Assembly: GCA_015680685.1 (NCBI GenBank)
Contig: MNCI01006839.1
Coordinates: 438,006 to 462,765 of the forward strand
Source: Gnetum montanum
Taxonomy: Eukaryota > Streptophyta > Gnetopsida > Gnetales > Gnetaceae
Direction: 5' to 3'
DNA length: 24,760 nt
Numbering within the stretch: the stretch's first letter is position 1; every line of letters begins with the position of its first letter. Made by a program: the position numbers and the translations under genes. The notes beneath the pieces were generated by a model that saw only the letters and a program-made list of their open reading frames with translations, ran no database searches and had not been told where the DNA came from. Positions 11,027-20,232 of this stretch are shown here, in pieces.

Positions 11027-11388
11027 GGTTTGGGCCATAAATTTGGCTACAAACTTTGGTTGATTGCAAATTTGTCTACAAATTTGACCATAAATTTGGC
11101 TACAAATTCTACTACGTATAGGCGTGGTGGGTGTTCAAATCTAGTTAAGTTACTATATATGGTAAGTGTTATACCCCCATGGCCATTTCATTTACTAAAA
11201 ATAGTAAATGAAAATTTTACCCTTGTTGGCTATTCCACCCATGCTAGGCCTTCCAACAACAACATTGACATGCAAGATCCTTGCTAGAGTCAGTGCAATG
11301 CTAAAATCTTGGGCCATGCTAGAGCAATGTTAGGGAGATGAAGTGGCAATGTTGGGGGTAAGAATTATAACCCTCCCCCCTTGGGCAT

Positions 11389-11403
11389 CCCCCACGTTGG
11401 GGG
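11389..11403. repeat. GC hairpin CCCCCA/TGGGGG with repeated GTTGGGGGTA
   Basis: CCCCCA (11389-11394) pairs with TGGGGG (11398-11403) around CGT. The ten-base word GTTGGGGGTA also occurs 46 bp earlier at 11351. Nearby CCATGCTAGGC and GCCATGCTAGAGC words (about 11238 and 11311) resemble those of the 16.9-19.8 kb array. Confidence 0.45.
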
Positions 11404-12194
11404 TAGATGAGACACACCCTCCAATAGGTATCTCCAACATGGAAAATGTTATAGCCCTCATAAAACCCATCAAAATAACTTTTTTGGCATCCCAAAAGGT
11501 GTTTTTAACCCCACCAAGCCCAAATATAGGCATTATATGATTTTTTTCACCTAGGGGATGAGGCTTTGACCACTTCTAAGACATTGTTTAGTCCCAAAAG
11601 TATAAATTACGTGAGATTGCATCTCATATATTACAATCTTCACATTTACAATGAAGTTTAGCCTCAAGTTTCATGGGGTAAAGATTACAATGTAAAATAA
11701 AATTACAACATGTAATTTTGGTGGTGTTTCATTAGCCCCTCTTTGTTGGTGTTTGGAAGATTAACTTAATAGACACCAATAAAGAATACAAAACACCCAT
11801 ACAAGTCCATCACCAGCATCCCCTCTCTATGCTTAATCCAATCATGTTGAACCATGCTGAAGAGTGCTTGTGATGATGGGATAAGGCTATGATGAGGTGA
11901 TGGTAATGTAGTCATAGGAAAATGGTCATGAGGGCCAACGATGCATTCCATATTTGACATCATGGCTATGACACTAACATGTTGGTCAGTCAGTGAATTT
12001 TAGCACTTTATGTTTTGAGATGTTGATCACTCGGCAAATGCATTTGAGGATCCAACATCTTGGTCCAAGGTTTCTTCAGCCATTAGGCTCCTCCCTTTGC
12101 ATGTTTGGAGCCATTGATTTTCTTCCCCATCCTTATTTTTTTTGTGGGGTGAAACCTTCATTGGGTTTCTTTACCAAGGTCAATCTTGACATGG

Positions 12195-12330
12195 TTTTCC
12201 TACTGGATGAGATGTATTACTTCTAGTAGACTTAATGGCTTTTCCATCAAACGAGATGTGTTACACTTGATGGACTTAAGGGTTTTTCCATTGACTGAGA
12301 TTTGTTACATTCAGCAGACTTGATGGTGGA
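12195..12330 (+). repeat. Three tandem 44-bp repeats with a hairpin in each
   Basis: The loop word GAGATGTATTAC (12209), GAGATGTGTTAC (12253) and GAGATTTGTTAC (12297) recurs at exactly 44 bp. It is flanked by short inverted repeats whose bases differ between copies: CTACT/AGTAG (12200-12204 and 12225-12229), CCATCAA/TTGATGG (12244-12250 and 12267-12273) and CTGA/TCAG in the third. The loop is thus more conserved in sequence than the stems, while pairing is kept. Confidence 0.6.
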
Positions 12331-12682
12331 GCATGACAAAGGGATGTCATAAGGCCATAATGCATGAATGCCAAAGATAGGTCAACATTGCTATCTAGGA
12401 TAAGGAAGGTTATAATAAGGCTATGGGGTTGGGTTCGAGGAGATGGTAATGAGAGTGGAAATGAAATAAGTACTCTTGGCATAGCAGGAAAAACTCACTA
12501 AATCTTACATTTTGAGGTTACATAGTGAATTGCTACCATGATGAGTTGCACCTTCACAATGACTTCTAGGCTTCATCTTACAAGCACAACTCCAAGAGGA
12601 CAAGAAAACTAAGCAAAGAAGACATGCTATTACAATGCATAAGGCCACATAGAATGATAAAACCAAGCCACCAAGCTCACCA

Positions 12683-12740
12683 ATGTTGCTAGTTTAAGGC
12701 TATGACAGGTCATGTTGCTAGTTTAAGGCCTTAGCAAGCC
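12683..12740. repeat. 29-bp tandem repeat at the 3' end of gypsy pol
   Basis: The 18-bp word ATGTTGCTAGTTTAAGGC occurs at 12683 and again at 12712, an offset of 29 bp. The right copy overlaps the last integrase codons and the pol stop on the minus strand. A related 29-bp repeat occurs at 16461-16518, upstream of pol. Confidence 0.6.
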
Positions 12741-13920
12741 AATGTTTATGCTTCTCTATCATGCAAAAGATGTCATGCAAGCTCACTTGTTGGCGGCTAT
12801 TGAGGTTGTTGCTGTCATCTGCTACAAAATACATGTAGTAAGGCTTTAGATAGGAATGATTGATTAGATTGGCCAACTTGTTCCCATCCATGTAGGCTAT
12901 CCTAAAAGCTCTATTGCAGTAGGCTTTGGTGACCAAGAAAGGCCCTTCCCAGTTGGTTGAGAATTTTTTTGCATGCTCCCAAATTTCCTTAAAGACTATG
13001 TTACCCTCCTTTATCTTATGCTTGTTTAGGTTATGGTGGTGTCGTTGTTTCTTCCTCTCCCAATATTGCTTGATGTAACAAGCATTCGCACTCGTTGCTC
13101 CTCCATTGAGTCTAAGTCCATGGTATGTAGCTCCTTACATTGTTCATCATTGATGAAGTCAAATAAGGCTACTTGGAGTGATGACACCTACAATTCAAGG
13201 GGTAAAATAGCTTTAGAACAATAAAGCAGGCTATAAAGGGTTGCATCAATTGTTGTACAGAATGTTGTTCTGTATGCCCAAGGTGCATGAAAAAAGTACT
13301 CATGCCACTTGCATTTGCTATTGTTGAACATATTTTTGAGTAAGTTGATGATGGCTTGATTACTTGCTTTCACTTGTCCATTGGCTTGAGGGTAATATGG
13401 CGATGAGAAGGAATGCTTAATGCCTAGGTTATGATGATTCTTCATTTCTTAGCTACTAAAATATGGTTCATTATCTGTGACTATGATCATAGGTATGCTG
13501 AAGTGGGCTAAAATGTTATCAAGTATAAATCTATAGAGTTGTTTAGATGTTGTACTTCTTAGGGGAATAACTTCAACCCACTTTGTCAAGTATTCTATAG
13601 AAGCAATTATGAAATTGTGCCCTACAAAAGACTTAGGTGTTATAGATATAATGATATCCAACCCCCACCATTAAAATGGCCTAGCGATCTAAGTAGTATG
13701 CAACTTAGTCAATGGTACGTGTATAAGGTTACTATGTTGTTGGCATGTGTTACAAGTTTTAACCTTCTACAGGTAGTCACTTTTCATATAGGGCCAATAA
13801 TATTCTAACCATCTAATCTTAGTGGCCATAGCTCTAGGTCCTATATGTCTCCCACATACACCCTTGTGACCTTGCTTTAGGACTATTTGAGCTTTGGTTT
13901 TACCCATCCACACTAACAAT
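12718..13920 (-). pseudogene. Gypsy integrase remnant
   Basis: The N-terminal zinc finger is readable near 13740-13880: His in QGHKGVCGRH and Cys in TCNTCQQH, an H-H-C-C set. The core follows: GLDIIISITPKS with the first Asp (13656-13658), EYLTKWVEVIPLRSTTSK, then VTDNEPYFSS with the second Asp (13473-13475), then SSPYYPQANGQVKASNQ. The catalytic Glu of the D,D-35-E triad should follow Q-V, but the codon at 13368-13370 reads Lys. The C-terminal part (KEIWEHAKKFSTNWEGPF near 12950-13000, then RIAYMDGNKLANLINHSYLK) ends near 12718. It would have inserted element DNA, but it is inactive. Confidence 0.85.
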
Positions 13921-14335
13921 ATGCTATTGTAGGACCATTGACATAATGTGTTATCACCTACTATGACATACTATTTTGATCATTTGCGTACATTATTCTT
14001 TTGAGCAGTAGTTAAGGTTTACAAAGGTTCACCATGCATAAGGTAAAACTTGATATCATTATACCACTCCTTTATGAGAGAAATATGAACTATGACCACA
14101 AAAGTATCCTCAATGATCTATGTGATGGGAATGGTACAATCAAAAGTGAAGGTGGATAACTTACTAAACACATTTGGTGTCACACTGAGGGCTAAGGTTG
14201 TAGTGGCATTAGTTATAATGTTCTTATTTCAAGATACATGTTGGATGTCAATGTCTATAATTGTTGTAATAGTTGCTTTCCTAGATCATAGTAAGATTGC
14301 AAATGTTTGGCTTTATAAGTATAAACCTCAATTAC

Positions 14336-14640
14336 CTAGTTAACCACAAGTTGTGAATTGTCTTTAATCATTAAGCATTTGATTACTAGCTCACGAGCTA
14401 CCATCATCCCCATGATCAAACCCTCATACTTTGCTACGTTGTTGGTACATGGAAATTTAAATCGATAGGTGAAGGATTGATTTTCACTAAATGGAAAGGT
14501 TATAATGGTAGCGACATTGGTCCTATGGGTAGTTGAATCTCCATCAAAGTGCATGATTGCCTCATAATCCTTAGGCACTTGGCTAATAATGTTGACATAT
14601 TTGTTGGGAAACTCAGGATCTATGGTAGCTTGGTCATTAA
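14336..14640 (-). pseudogene. Second (archaeal-type) RNase H of Tat element
   Basis: The open minus frame at 14336-14578 contains MHFDGDSTTHRTN with the first catalytic Asp (about 14543), NNVAKYEGLIMGM with the Glu, and IKCLMIKDNSQLVVN with the second Asp, so the D-E-D set is still readable. The position, after a first RNase H and before integrase, identifies the extra RNase H of the plant Tat lineage. Coding-like text continues past the stop towards integrase (VYTYKAKHLQSYYDL near 14295-14335). Confidence 0.75.
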
Positions 14641-14734
14641 CCAGCGAAACACTAAGTTATATAGCGATAGCTTAACCATTCGTTGATGCTTGAGAAACAT
14701 AATGAAGATCAAACTCTGCTATTATGGCTTTTCA

Positions 14735-15130
14735 TTAGGCTATATGGCTACTTCTGTAAATGTTGGTTGTTATGGCTCTGAGCATGTTATCTTTGCAAAT
14801 GACATTGACTTGGCTTCTAAAGAGGTAGTGTCTCGACTTCTTCAATGAGAAGACTAGTGCTAGATAGTACTTCTCCACTTTAGTGTATCGAGTCTCATGG
14901 AAAACTAACAAATGACTAAGGTAGTATACCAACATCTCTTCTCCATCATCTTATTTCTGACAAAGTAGAAAGGGAATAGACATGTTAGATATAGCAAGGT
15001 AGATGTAAAATGATTTATCCTCTTGCAAAGGATAGACTGTCGATAGTTGTGCCAACTCTTTCTTAAGGTTTTCAAAGGCTTCTTGGCATTGAGCCATCCA
15101 CTTATAGTGAACTCCTTTTTGAAGCAAGTG
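14735..15130 (-). pseudogene. Gypsy Ty3-type RNase H remnant (first RNase H)
   Basis: After the polymerase, the minus strand gives HYKWMAQCQEAFENLKKELA near 15050-15110, then YYLSHLLVFHETRYTKVEKY near 14870-14930, LALVFSLKKSRHYL and ICKDNMLRAITTNI near 14755-14800. These are the connection and RNase H of Ty3/gypsy elements. The enzyme would remove the RNA template strand. The open part is 14735-14935; the upstream part needs a frame change. Confidence 0.75.
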
Positions 15131-15239
15131 TTACATGGGTTGTAACTGTTCTGTAAGTGTAGTGATAAACCTACGAATGAATTGTAATCTTCCTTGTAAT
15201 CCCTAAAGCTCCTTAAGGTTAGTAGGTTCTTCTTGACAT

Positions 15240-16175
15240 CAAAGACACACTACTTGGGATTAAGCCTAAGCTCATATTTGAGGCATCATTTAAGTACAAG
15301 GTTTAGGTCATGTGTATGATCATTGGCCACTTTGAACTTAATAGCTATATTGCCCATGTAATCGTTGAGCAAACCTAGCATGTAATCACTAAAGATGTAT
15401 GTCATAACTCTTTGGTAGATTGCTCCTATGTTCTTTAAGCTAAAGGACATCATAGTATAGCAAAAGGTACCTTAAGGGGTTATGAAAGTCATATTGAGTT
15501 GATGTTCTAGGTTGATCCTCATCTAGTTGTATCCTAAGAACCTATCCATAAAGGATAATAAGGCATGCTCGACTATAGTGTCAATAAATTGGTCTATACT
15601 AGATAAAGGAAAGTCATCCTTGATGATTATCTTATTTAGATCTCAAGAATTGATGTAAATGTAGTTACCACTATATTGGACACGCATTTTGCGTAATTAC
15701 CACATCTAATGAAACTATCTTTGTATAGCTTTGTGATTTCATCACGAACTGCTAGAGCCAAATCAAGTCTAATTTTGAGGAATTTTTGCTTGACTCATCT
15801 AATGCTAGGATCAAGTATGATTTATGTTGGACTAAACATTGATCTAGACCTAGCATATGTACATATGACTAGGCAAAGCCCTTAATGTTGTCTTGTAGGA
15901 CCTTTGTGATGTCCTGAGCCTATTGAGGTTCCAATGAGGAACTTAGTTTTAGGGTTTTCTCCTTACAACTCTGTCATGATGGGAACCTCAACTAGAGAGT
16001 CTTCAATAATGTCACTAGCCTCTAGGTTAAGGGTTTTCACTAGGTTTTCAAAACACTCTAGATATTTCTCTATTGAGGCTATGTGGTTGACAAGACTATC
16101 AAGCTTAAGATTTAGGCAATCAGGGTTGATACATCGTTTAACCTCACCGTGAGGCCTACTTAGGCTCAAGGGCAA
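15240..16175 (-). pseudogene. Gypsy reverse transcriptase remnant with upstream linker
   Basis: An open piece from 16175 to 15963 is followed by GFAQSYVHMLGLD-like text near 15850-15890, the conserved F-A-W-S-Y...G-L-D segment before the Ty3/gypsy polymerase. The polymerase runs from about 15812 (DPSI, VKQKF, LALAVRDEITKLYK) through DLNKIIIKDDFP near 15600-15640, LLSFMDRFLGYN near 15540-15580 and FITPXGTFCYTMMSFSLKN near 15430-15490. Where the catalytic YVDD should be, 15349-15360 reads Y-M-G-N, so both Asp are lost. The final LRLNPK segment lies near 15255-15275. It would have copied element RNA into DNA, but it is inactive. Confidence 0.85.
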
Positions 16176-16890
16176 AATGATCTACTCCTAGGTACCCAAA
16201 CTTCAATCCTACATGTCACCCATAAGCACATTAAGTGGCACTTGGGTAAAGATGAGTAAATAATGCCAACATGCTATGAAATTATACAAAGACATGCTAT
16301 TCTAATGTCAAATACAATGTAAATAAGGCCATTCAAAGCCACAAAGAGGTAGAAATAAGTAAACTAAATGCAATATAAGCAAAACAAAGATCAAATGAAG
16401 GTCCCACAGAGTTGAAGCATAATGAAATTATGAAAAACAAGGTCAACTAAGGTCACAAGTTTGCTCATTTAAGGCCTTAGTAGGCCATGGTGCTAGTTTT
16501 TGGCCTTAGTAGGCTATGGATACATGGTGTCAAGTGATGGTTAGAGAAGGCCAAATCCATCATTTAATGCTAATCAAGGGCTAAACAAAGGTCAATAGAG
16601 GCTATAATAAAGAAAATAGGATGAATATAGGGAGATTGAGGCCAATTGAAGGCAATGAAGATCAATAATGCAAAATAAGGCCAAAAATAAGTCAAAACAT
16701 CATGAAATAAGGTCAAATTAATGAAAATGTAATGCATGTGGTAAAAATTGGCTAATATTAGTAAAAAAAGATAAGATTTTTCTAGTTTTAGGCCTTAGTG
16801 GGCCATTGCATTAGGCTACAAAAATGGGAGTTTGGGCACCTATCAAGGCCATTTTGAAGTTGTTTAGGCCAAGAAGGCAAGCTTTTCTAG
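16176..16890. other. A/G-rich spacer upstream of gypsy pol
   Basis: There is no coding frame. The plus strand is rich in A and G, with many AAGGCCA and AAGGTCA words. AAGACATGCTATT at 16290-16302 also occurs at 12630-12642, so the two flanks of pol share material in the same order. A third GGCCTTAGTGGGCC copy lies near 16791. Gag would be expected here but is absent. Confidence 0.5.
16461..16518. repeat. 29-bp tandem repeat upstream of gypsy pol
   Basis: GGCCTTAGTAGGC occurs at 16473 and 16502, again 29 bp apart. The unit has GCTAGTTT followed by GGCCTTAGTAGGCCATG, closely related to the repeat at 12683-12740 and in the same orientation. Confidence 0.6.
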
Positions 16891-18619
16891 GAACTCGCAC
16901 TAGACCCATCTAGTGAACGTGGGTGTGGTGACCCCCAACATGGATAGAATGTCTAAGCAACTTCCTAGGTTTGTTTTAAGGAGTTTTGAACTCCTAATGA
17001 CTTGCATGGTGTAGCGTAGTGGAGTAAGAAAGGAGAGAGGTCAATTCTAGTGTCAATTTTAGCCCCTGGAAACCCCTATTAAAGCCTAGATTTGTCATCC
17101 ATGCTAAATCCACGTTGGCCAGCATGGCGCCAACATGGATACCAAGGAAAATCCATTTTTTAACATCCAAAGGATCAAAACTGGGGTTCCAAAGCCTTCC
17201 CAAGGCATCATAGGGCTAGATTTATCAAAAGTGACTATTTTGGAGGTTAAAATTGGCAAAAGAGTAGGTTTTAGGGTTGTACCCCCTAGAGCCACATTGG
17301 GTAGCATGGATGGAAGGGGAATCATCATGGATAACCTAGATCTAAGTTATGGTAGGGTTAAATAGGGTCAATCTACAATTAGGGCCAAGTTTAGCAGCTA
17401 TGAGCTTCTTAGTTGAGTTTTGAGGTTGTTTTAAAAGAGTTTTAAATTTCAAATCATGTTGGAAGGTGTATCCATGCTAGGCCATGTTCACTAGTGTGGC
17501 TCCAACATGGTTCAAGGGGGGTTTACTTAATTTTTGGTTTTGGAGTGGCTTTGGAGGTAGATCAACCAAGTTTTCAGGCTCCTAGGCTGCAGATAGTGAT
17601 TTCTAAGATTTTTCATCAAATATGGCTAGGTTTGAAGGTTTTTTGAGGCCATGCATAGTTATACCTCTATGAGCCATATTAGGAAGCATTGCTCCAATGT
17701 GGATGAGAAGACTTGGTGGGTTTTAAGGTCAAAATGAGGTCAAAAAGGTGCAAACTCAAGGCTGTGGGATCTTAGGCTTTACCAATGTAGGCTTTTGGTC
17801 TCTTGGGTGTCAATTTGCTATCAAAGGAAAAAGGCAGCTCACCCAAGCTAGGGCCATGATGCCCAACATGGCTCAGGCCTCTCCCAACTTGGATACCCTA
17901 AAATATTAGATCTAGACAAGTTTGATGGTAAATCAACCATGCATGTTAGCCCCTATGGTTGCCAATGTCGAGGGGCAAGGTTTAGGGTTGAAATCTAGCT
18001 ATTTTGAAGGTTCTAATTGGTTTTGGAGATCACCACCTTGCAGCCATGCTAAAGCCACATTCGCCAACATGGCTCTAATGTGGGTGGTCTAAAGGCATCA
18101 ATTTCTTACTATTTTTAACAAGTTTCATGAGGTCTAAAGGCTTTGGGAAGTGTTGACAAGGTTCTAGGAAGAATGTAGGGCAATATGGGATCACTTTAAG
18201 GTATTTATGAGCCTCCCATGGGTCACCTCCTTAGTATCCACACTAGACCCATGCTGGTCAGTGTGGGTGAGGTGGGTTCCCAACATGGCTATGAGAATGA
18301 TAATGAAAAATAGATTATTTTATTAAGTTTTTGATTACCGGAGACTCCAAAGCAGCTAGAAGGTTAACAGATGTCAATTTTGATGCAAATATTGGAAGTT
18401 CTTGACCACACCCCTTTCATCCACACTAGGGAAATGCTACCCAACATGGATAGGGTCTTCCTCCAACGTGGCTCCTCTTGGGTGCAAAGTTCTAGCCATT
18501 TTTTTGGCAAAATTTGATAGGGTTTTAAAGCTACCAGGGTTGTAAGGATCGAAGGCTAGATTTGATATCAAAATCAACTATTTTGATGGCTCCTTAGTGT
18601 CTCATGTAGTCATTCCCCC

Positions 18620-18660
<41 letters not shown>

Positions 18661-19830
18661 TTGAGCCATGCTGGGTAATGTGGCCCTAATGTGGATGGGA
18701 GGGGGATGATAAATTTTTGCTATTTTTGATTGATTTCATGACATTTAAAGGCTTATGAAGGCTCTGACAGGACTTAGAGGTTAGTAGGGTAGGTTATAAG
18801 GCTAATTTTTGGTATGTAATGGGTTTTATGATTCATCCCCAAAGTACCCATGCTAGGCCCATGCTAGCCAATGTGGGTTAGGGGTTTCCCAGTATGGTTA
18901 AGGCCTCAGGTGTGAAAGCCTGCTCAAATCTTGGTTACTATTGACTATTGGAGATTATGGGATTGTATCTAGGTCATGAGAGTGAATTTTATGGTCATTT
19001 AAGGCTTCAAGAAGGGTTTTATGATCTACCACCTGGGTACCCACATTAGACCTAGCTAGGCAATGTGGATAGGGGTTCTTCTAGTGTGGGAAAGATCAAG
19101 GATGAAAAATTGACTTATTTTGTGCCAAATTTTGAGCACCAGAGGTTGGAAAGGTCATCAAGGTCAAAATAAGTTAAGAAAGTCACCAATTTTTGTGGTT
19201 TGAGGTCACACCCCCCTCATCCATGTTGAAGCCACACTAGGCAGCATGGATGGAGCCCCCCTCAACATGGCTCCACCAAATTTGAAATTTTTGGGCACTT
19301 TTAACTAAGTTTACAAAGGTTTTGAAGTAGCTAGAGATGACTAGAGGGGTTTAAGATTATGTGGGCCAACCTTGGGGCAAATTACAACCTGGTATGTAGC
19401 AAAAGATAGGCATGGATGTCATACTCCCTTGGGTAACACTAGGGCCGTGCTAGCTAGCGGGGCTCCAGTGTTGTTTCCCAAAGTGGAAAGTTTAATTAAG
19501 GTTTTACCCCCTACCGAGGTCTAAGGTTTGATCATGTTATTGGCAACTACCAAAAATGAAAAGGTGGATAAGGCTCTATTGGTTATACATTGAAGGAGGC
19601 TAGGACCCATGCTAGATCCACACTGGCTAGTGTGGGTGTAGGGGGAAAAGGTTGTAAAGTGGTTGTATGGGTTCCAAGGTGTTAAAACCTTAGCGTGAAA
19701 GAGGTTTTTAAACTTTAAGCACATTATACTAGGAAGGTGTCTGGGGGGGGCCATAGTAAGAAATTCAAAATTTTGAAACTTGAGGCTAACTCCCACCATC
19801 CCCAATGTTGACAAGACTTTCCCCCTTTTG
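16890..19830. repeat. Tandem array of about fifteen diverged ~190-bp units with hairpin motifs
   Basis: A GC-rich motif recurs near 16898, 17099, 17283, 17473, 17665, 17850, 18042, 18236, 18420, 18663, 18848, 19040, 19220, 19434, 19605 and weakly 19790. Steps are about 175-210 bp, except about 240 where a C run is inserted. Most copies contain short perfect inverted repeats: CCATGCT/AGCATGG (17099, 17121), CCATGTT/AACATGG (17482, 17504), AGCCATG/CATGGCT (18042, 18068), CCACACT/AGTGTGG (18238, 18260 and 19618, 19629), CCACATT/AATGTGG (19041, 19062), and a 9-bp CCATGTTGA/TCAACATGG (19221, 19262). Between motifs lie GT/TTTT-rich stretches that align poorly by eye. This is a satellite-like array lying between the gypsy pol and the multi-exon gene. 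Confidence 0.75.
18621..18660. repeat. Homopolymer of 40 C
   Basis: Forty consecutive C follow CCCCCA (18615-18620) at the motif of one array unit. Sister units have only five to seven C at the same place (for example 19210-19217). It is either a local expansion or an assembly or sequencing artefact. The opposite strand is a 40-base G run that could form quadruplex structures. Confidence 0.9.
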
Positions 19831-20050
19831 CGCTTCTAGTACACTAGGAGTTTTAGTATCCAAAATTGGCAATGGGGACATGAAAGAAGGCATTTAGGTT
19901 TTGGTGTAGTTTTATTGTTTGATTTTGTGCAAAAATCGCACACAACTCTCATTATCTCTCAAAATGCATTGAATTTGAGCTTTGGTCGAGCTTTTTCTCC
20001 AAAGAATCATCAATCTTCAGCATGGTTGCTTTAGATCTTCCTCTAAGGCA

Positions 20051-20232
20051 ATGTTGGAGTTCAACCCATCAAATTTCCAATCTTTTTTTCCTTTCCTATG
20101 TGTTGAAACCATGAAGAAAAGAGGTGGCAGTAGCAAGAATCCAATCATTGAGAAGCTAGATGTAACAACCTAGGGCATCTCCCACCTACCTAGGGCTGTT
20201 TTGATTCAAGGTTCACATGTTGCAACCTTGAG
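20051..20232 (+). other. Exon 1 of the unknown gene
   Basis: An open frame already exists upstream of 20051. The ATG at 20111 starts MKKRGGSSKNPIIEKLD, a small basic N-terminus. One TAG (20171-20173) interrupts it, followed by GISHLPRAVLIQGSHVATL. The exon ends TTGAG before GTAGGC, two bases into a codon (phase 2). Joined to exon 2 the split codon reads Arg. Confidence 0.5.

Larger units (their letters stand above)
10500..12600. other. Probable downstream flank of the gypsy element, no gene
   Basis: No convincing coding frame is present on either strand. The region contains a single ambiguous base at 10784, a 19-bp exact direct repeat (CCATAAATTTGGCTACAAA at 11035 and 11088), a minus-strand TATA-like box at 11018-11026, GC-rich hairpin motifs at 11230-11450 and a 44-bp triple repeat at 12195-12330. 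Because the gypsy pol ends at about 12718 on the minus strand, this should hold its 3' untranslated region and 3' LTR, but I could not define LTR ends. Confidence 0.4.
12718..16175 (-). mobile_element. Ty3/gypsy (Tat lineage) retrotransposon, pol region, dead
   Basis: Reading the minus strand, the order is linker, reverse transcriptase, Ty3-type RNase H, a second RNase H, then integrase with zinc finger, core and C-terminal domain. A second RNase H between the usual one and integrase is the known hallmark of the plant Tat/Ogre lineage. Gag and protease are not found upstream: after about 16175 the sequence becomes A/G-rich repeats and then the 190-bp array. The frame is interrupted by many stops and frameshifts and key catalytic residues are gone. 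No LTR pair could be matched, so the element is either internally deleted or truncated by rearrangement. Confidence 0.85.

Noticed and set aside
11330-11540. Overlapping open frames on both strands
   Set aside because: Both are short, mutually antisense and lie in GC-rich repeat motifs without family resemblance.
19521-19814. Minus-strand open frame of 97 codons in the array
   Set aside because: It reads through array repeat motifs and has low-complexity composition. No homologous frame is open in sister units.
16890-19830. CRISPR-like regular repeats
   Set aside because: Units are about 190 bp, highly diverged, and lack identical short repeats with unique spacers. The surroundings are plant retroelements.
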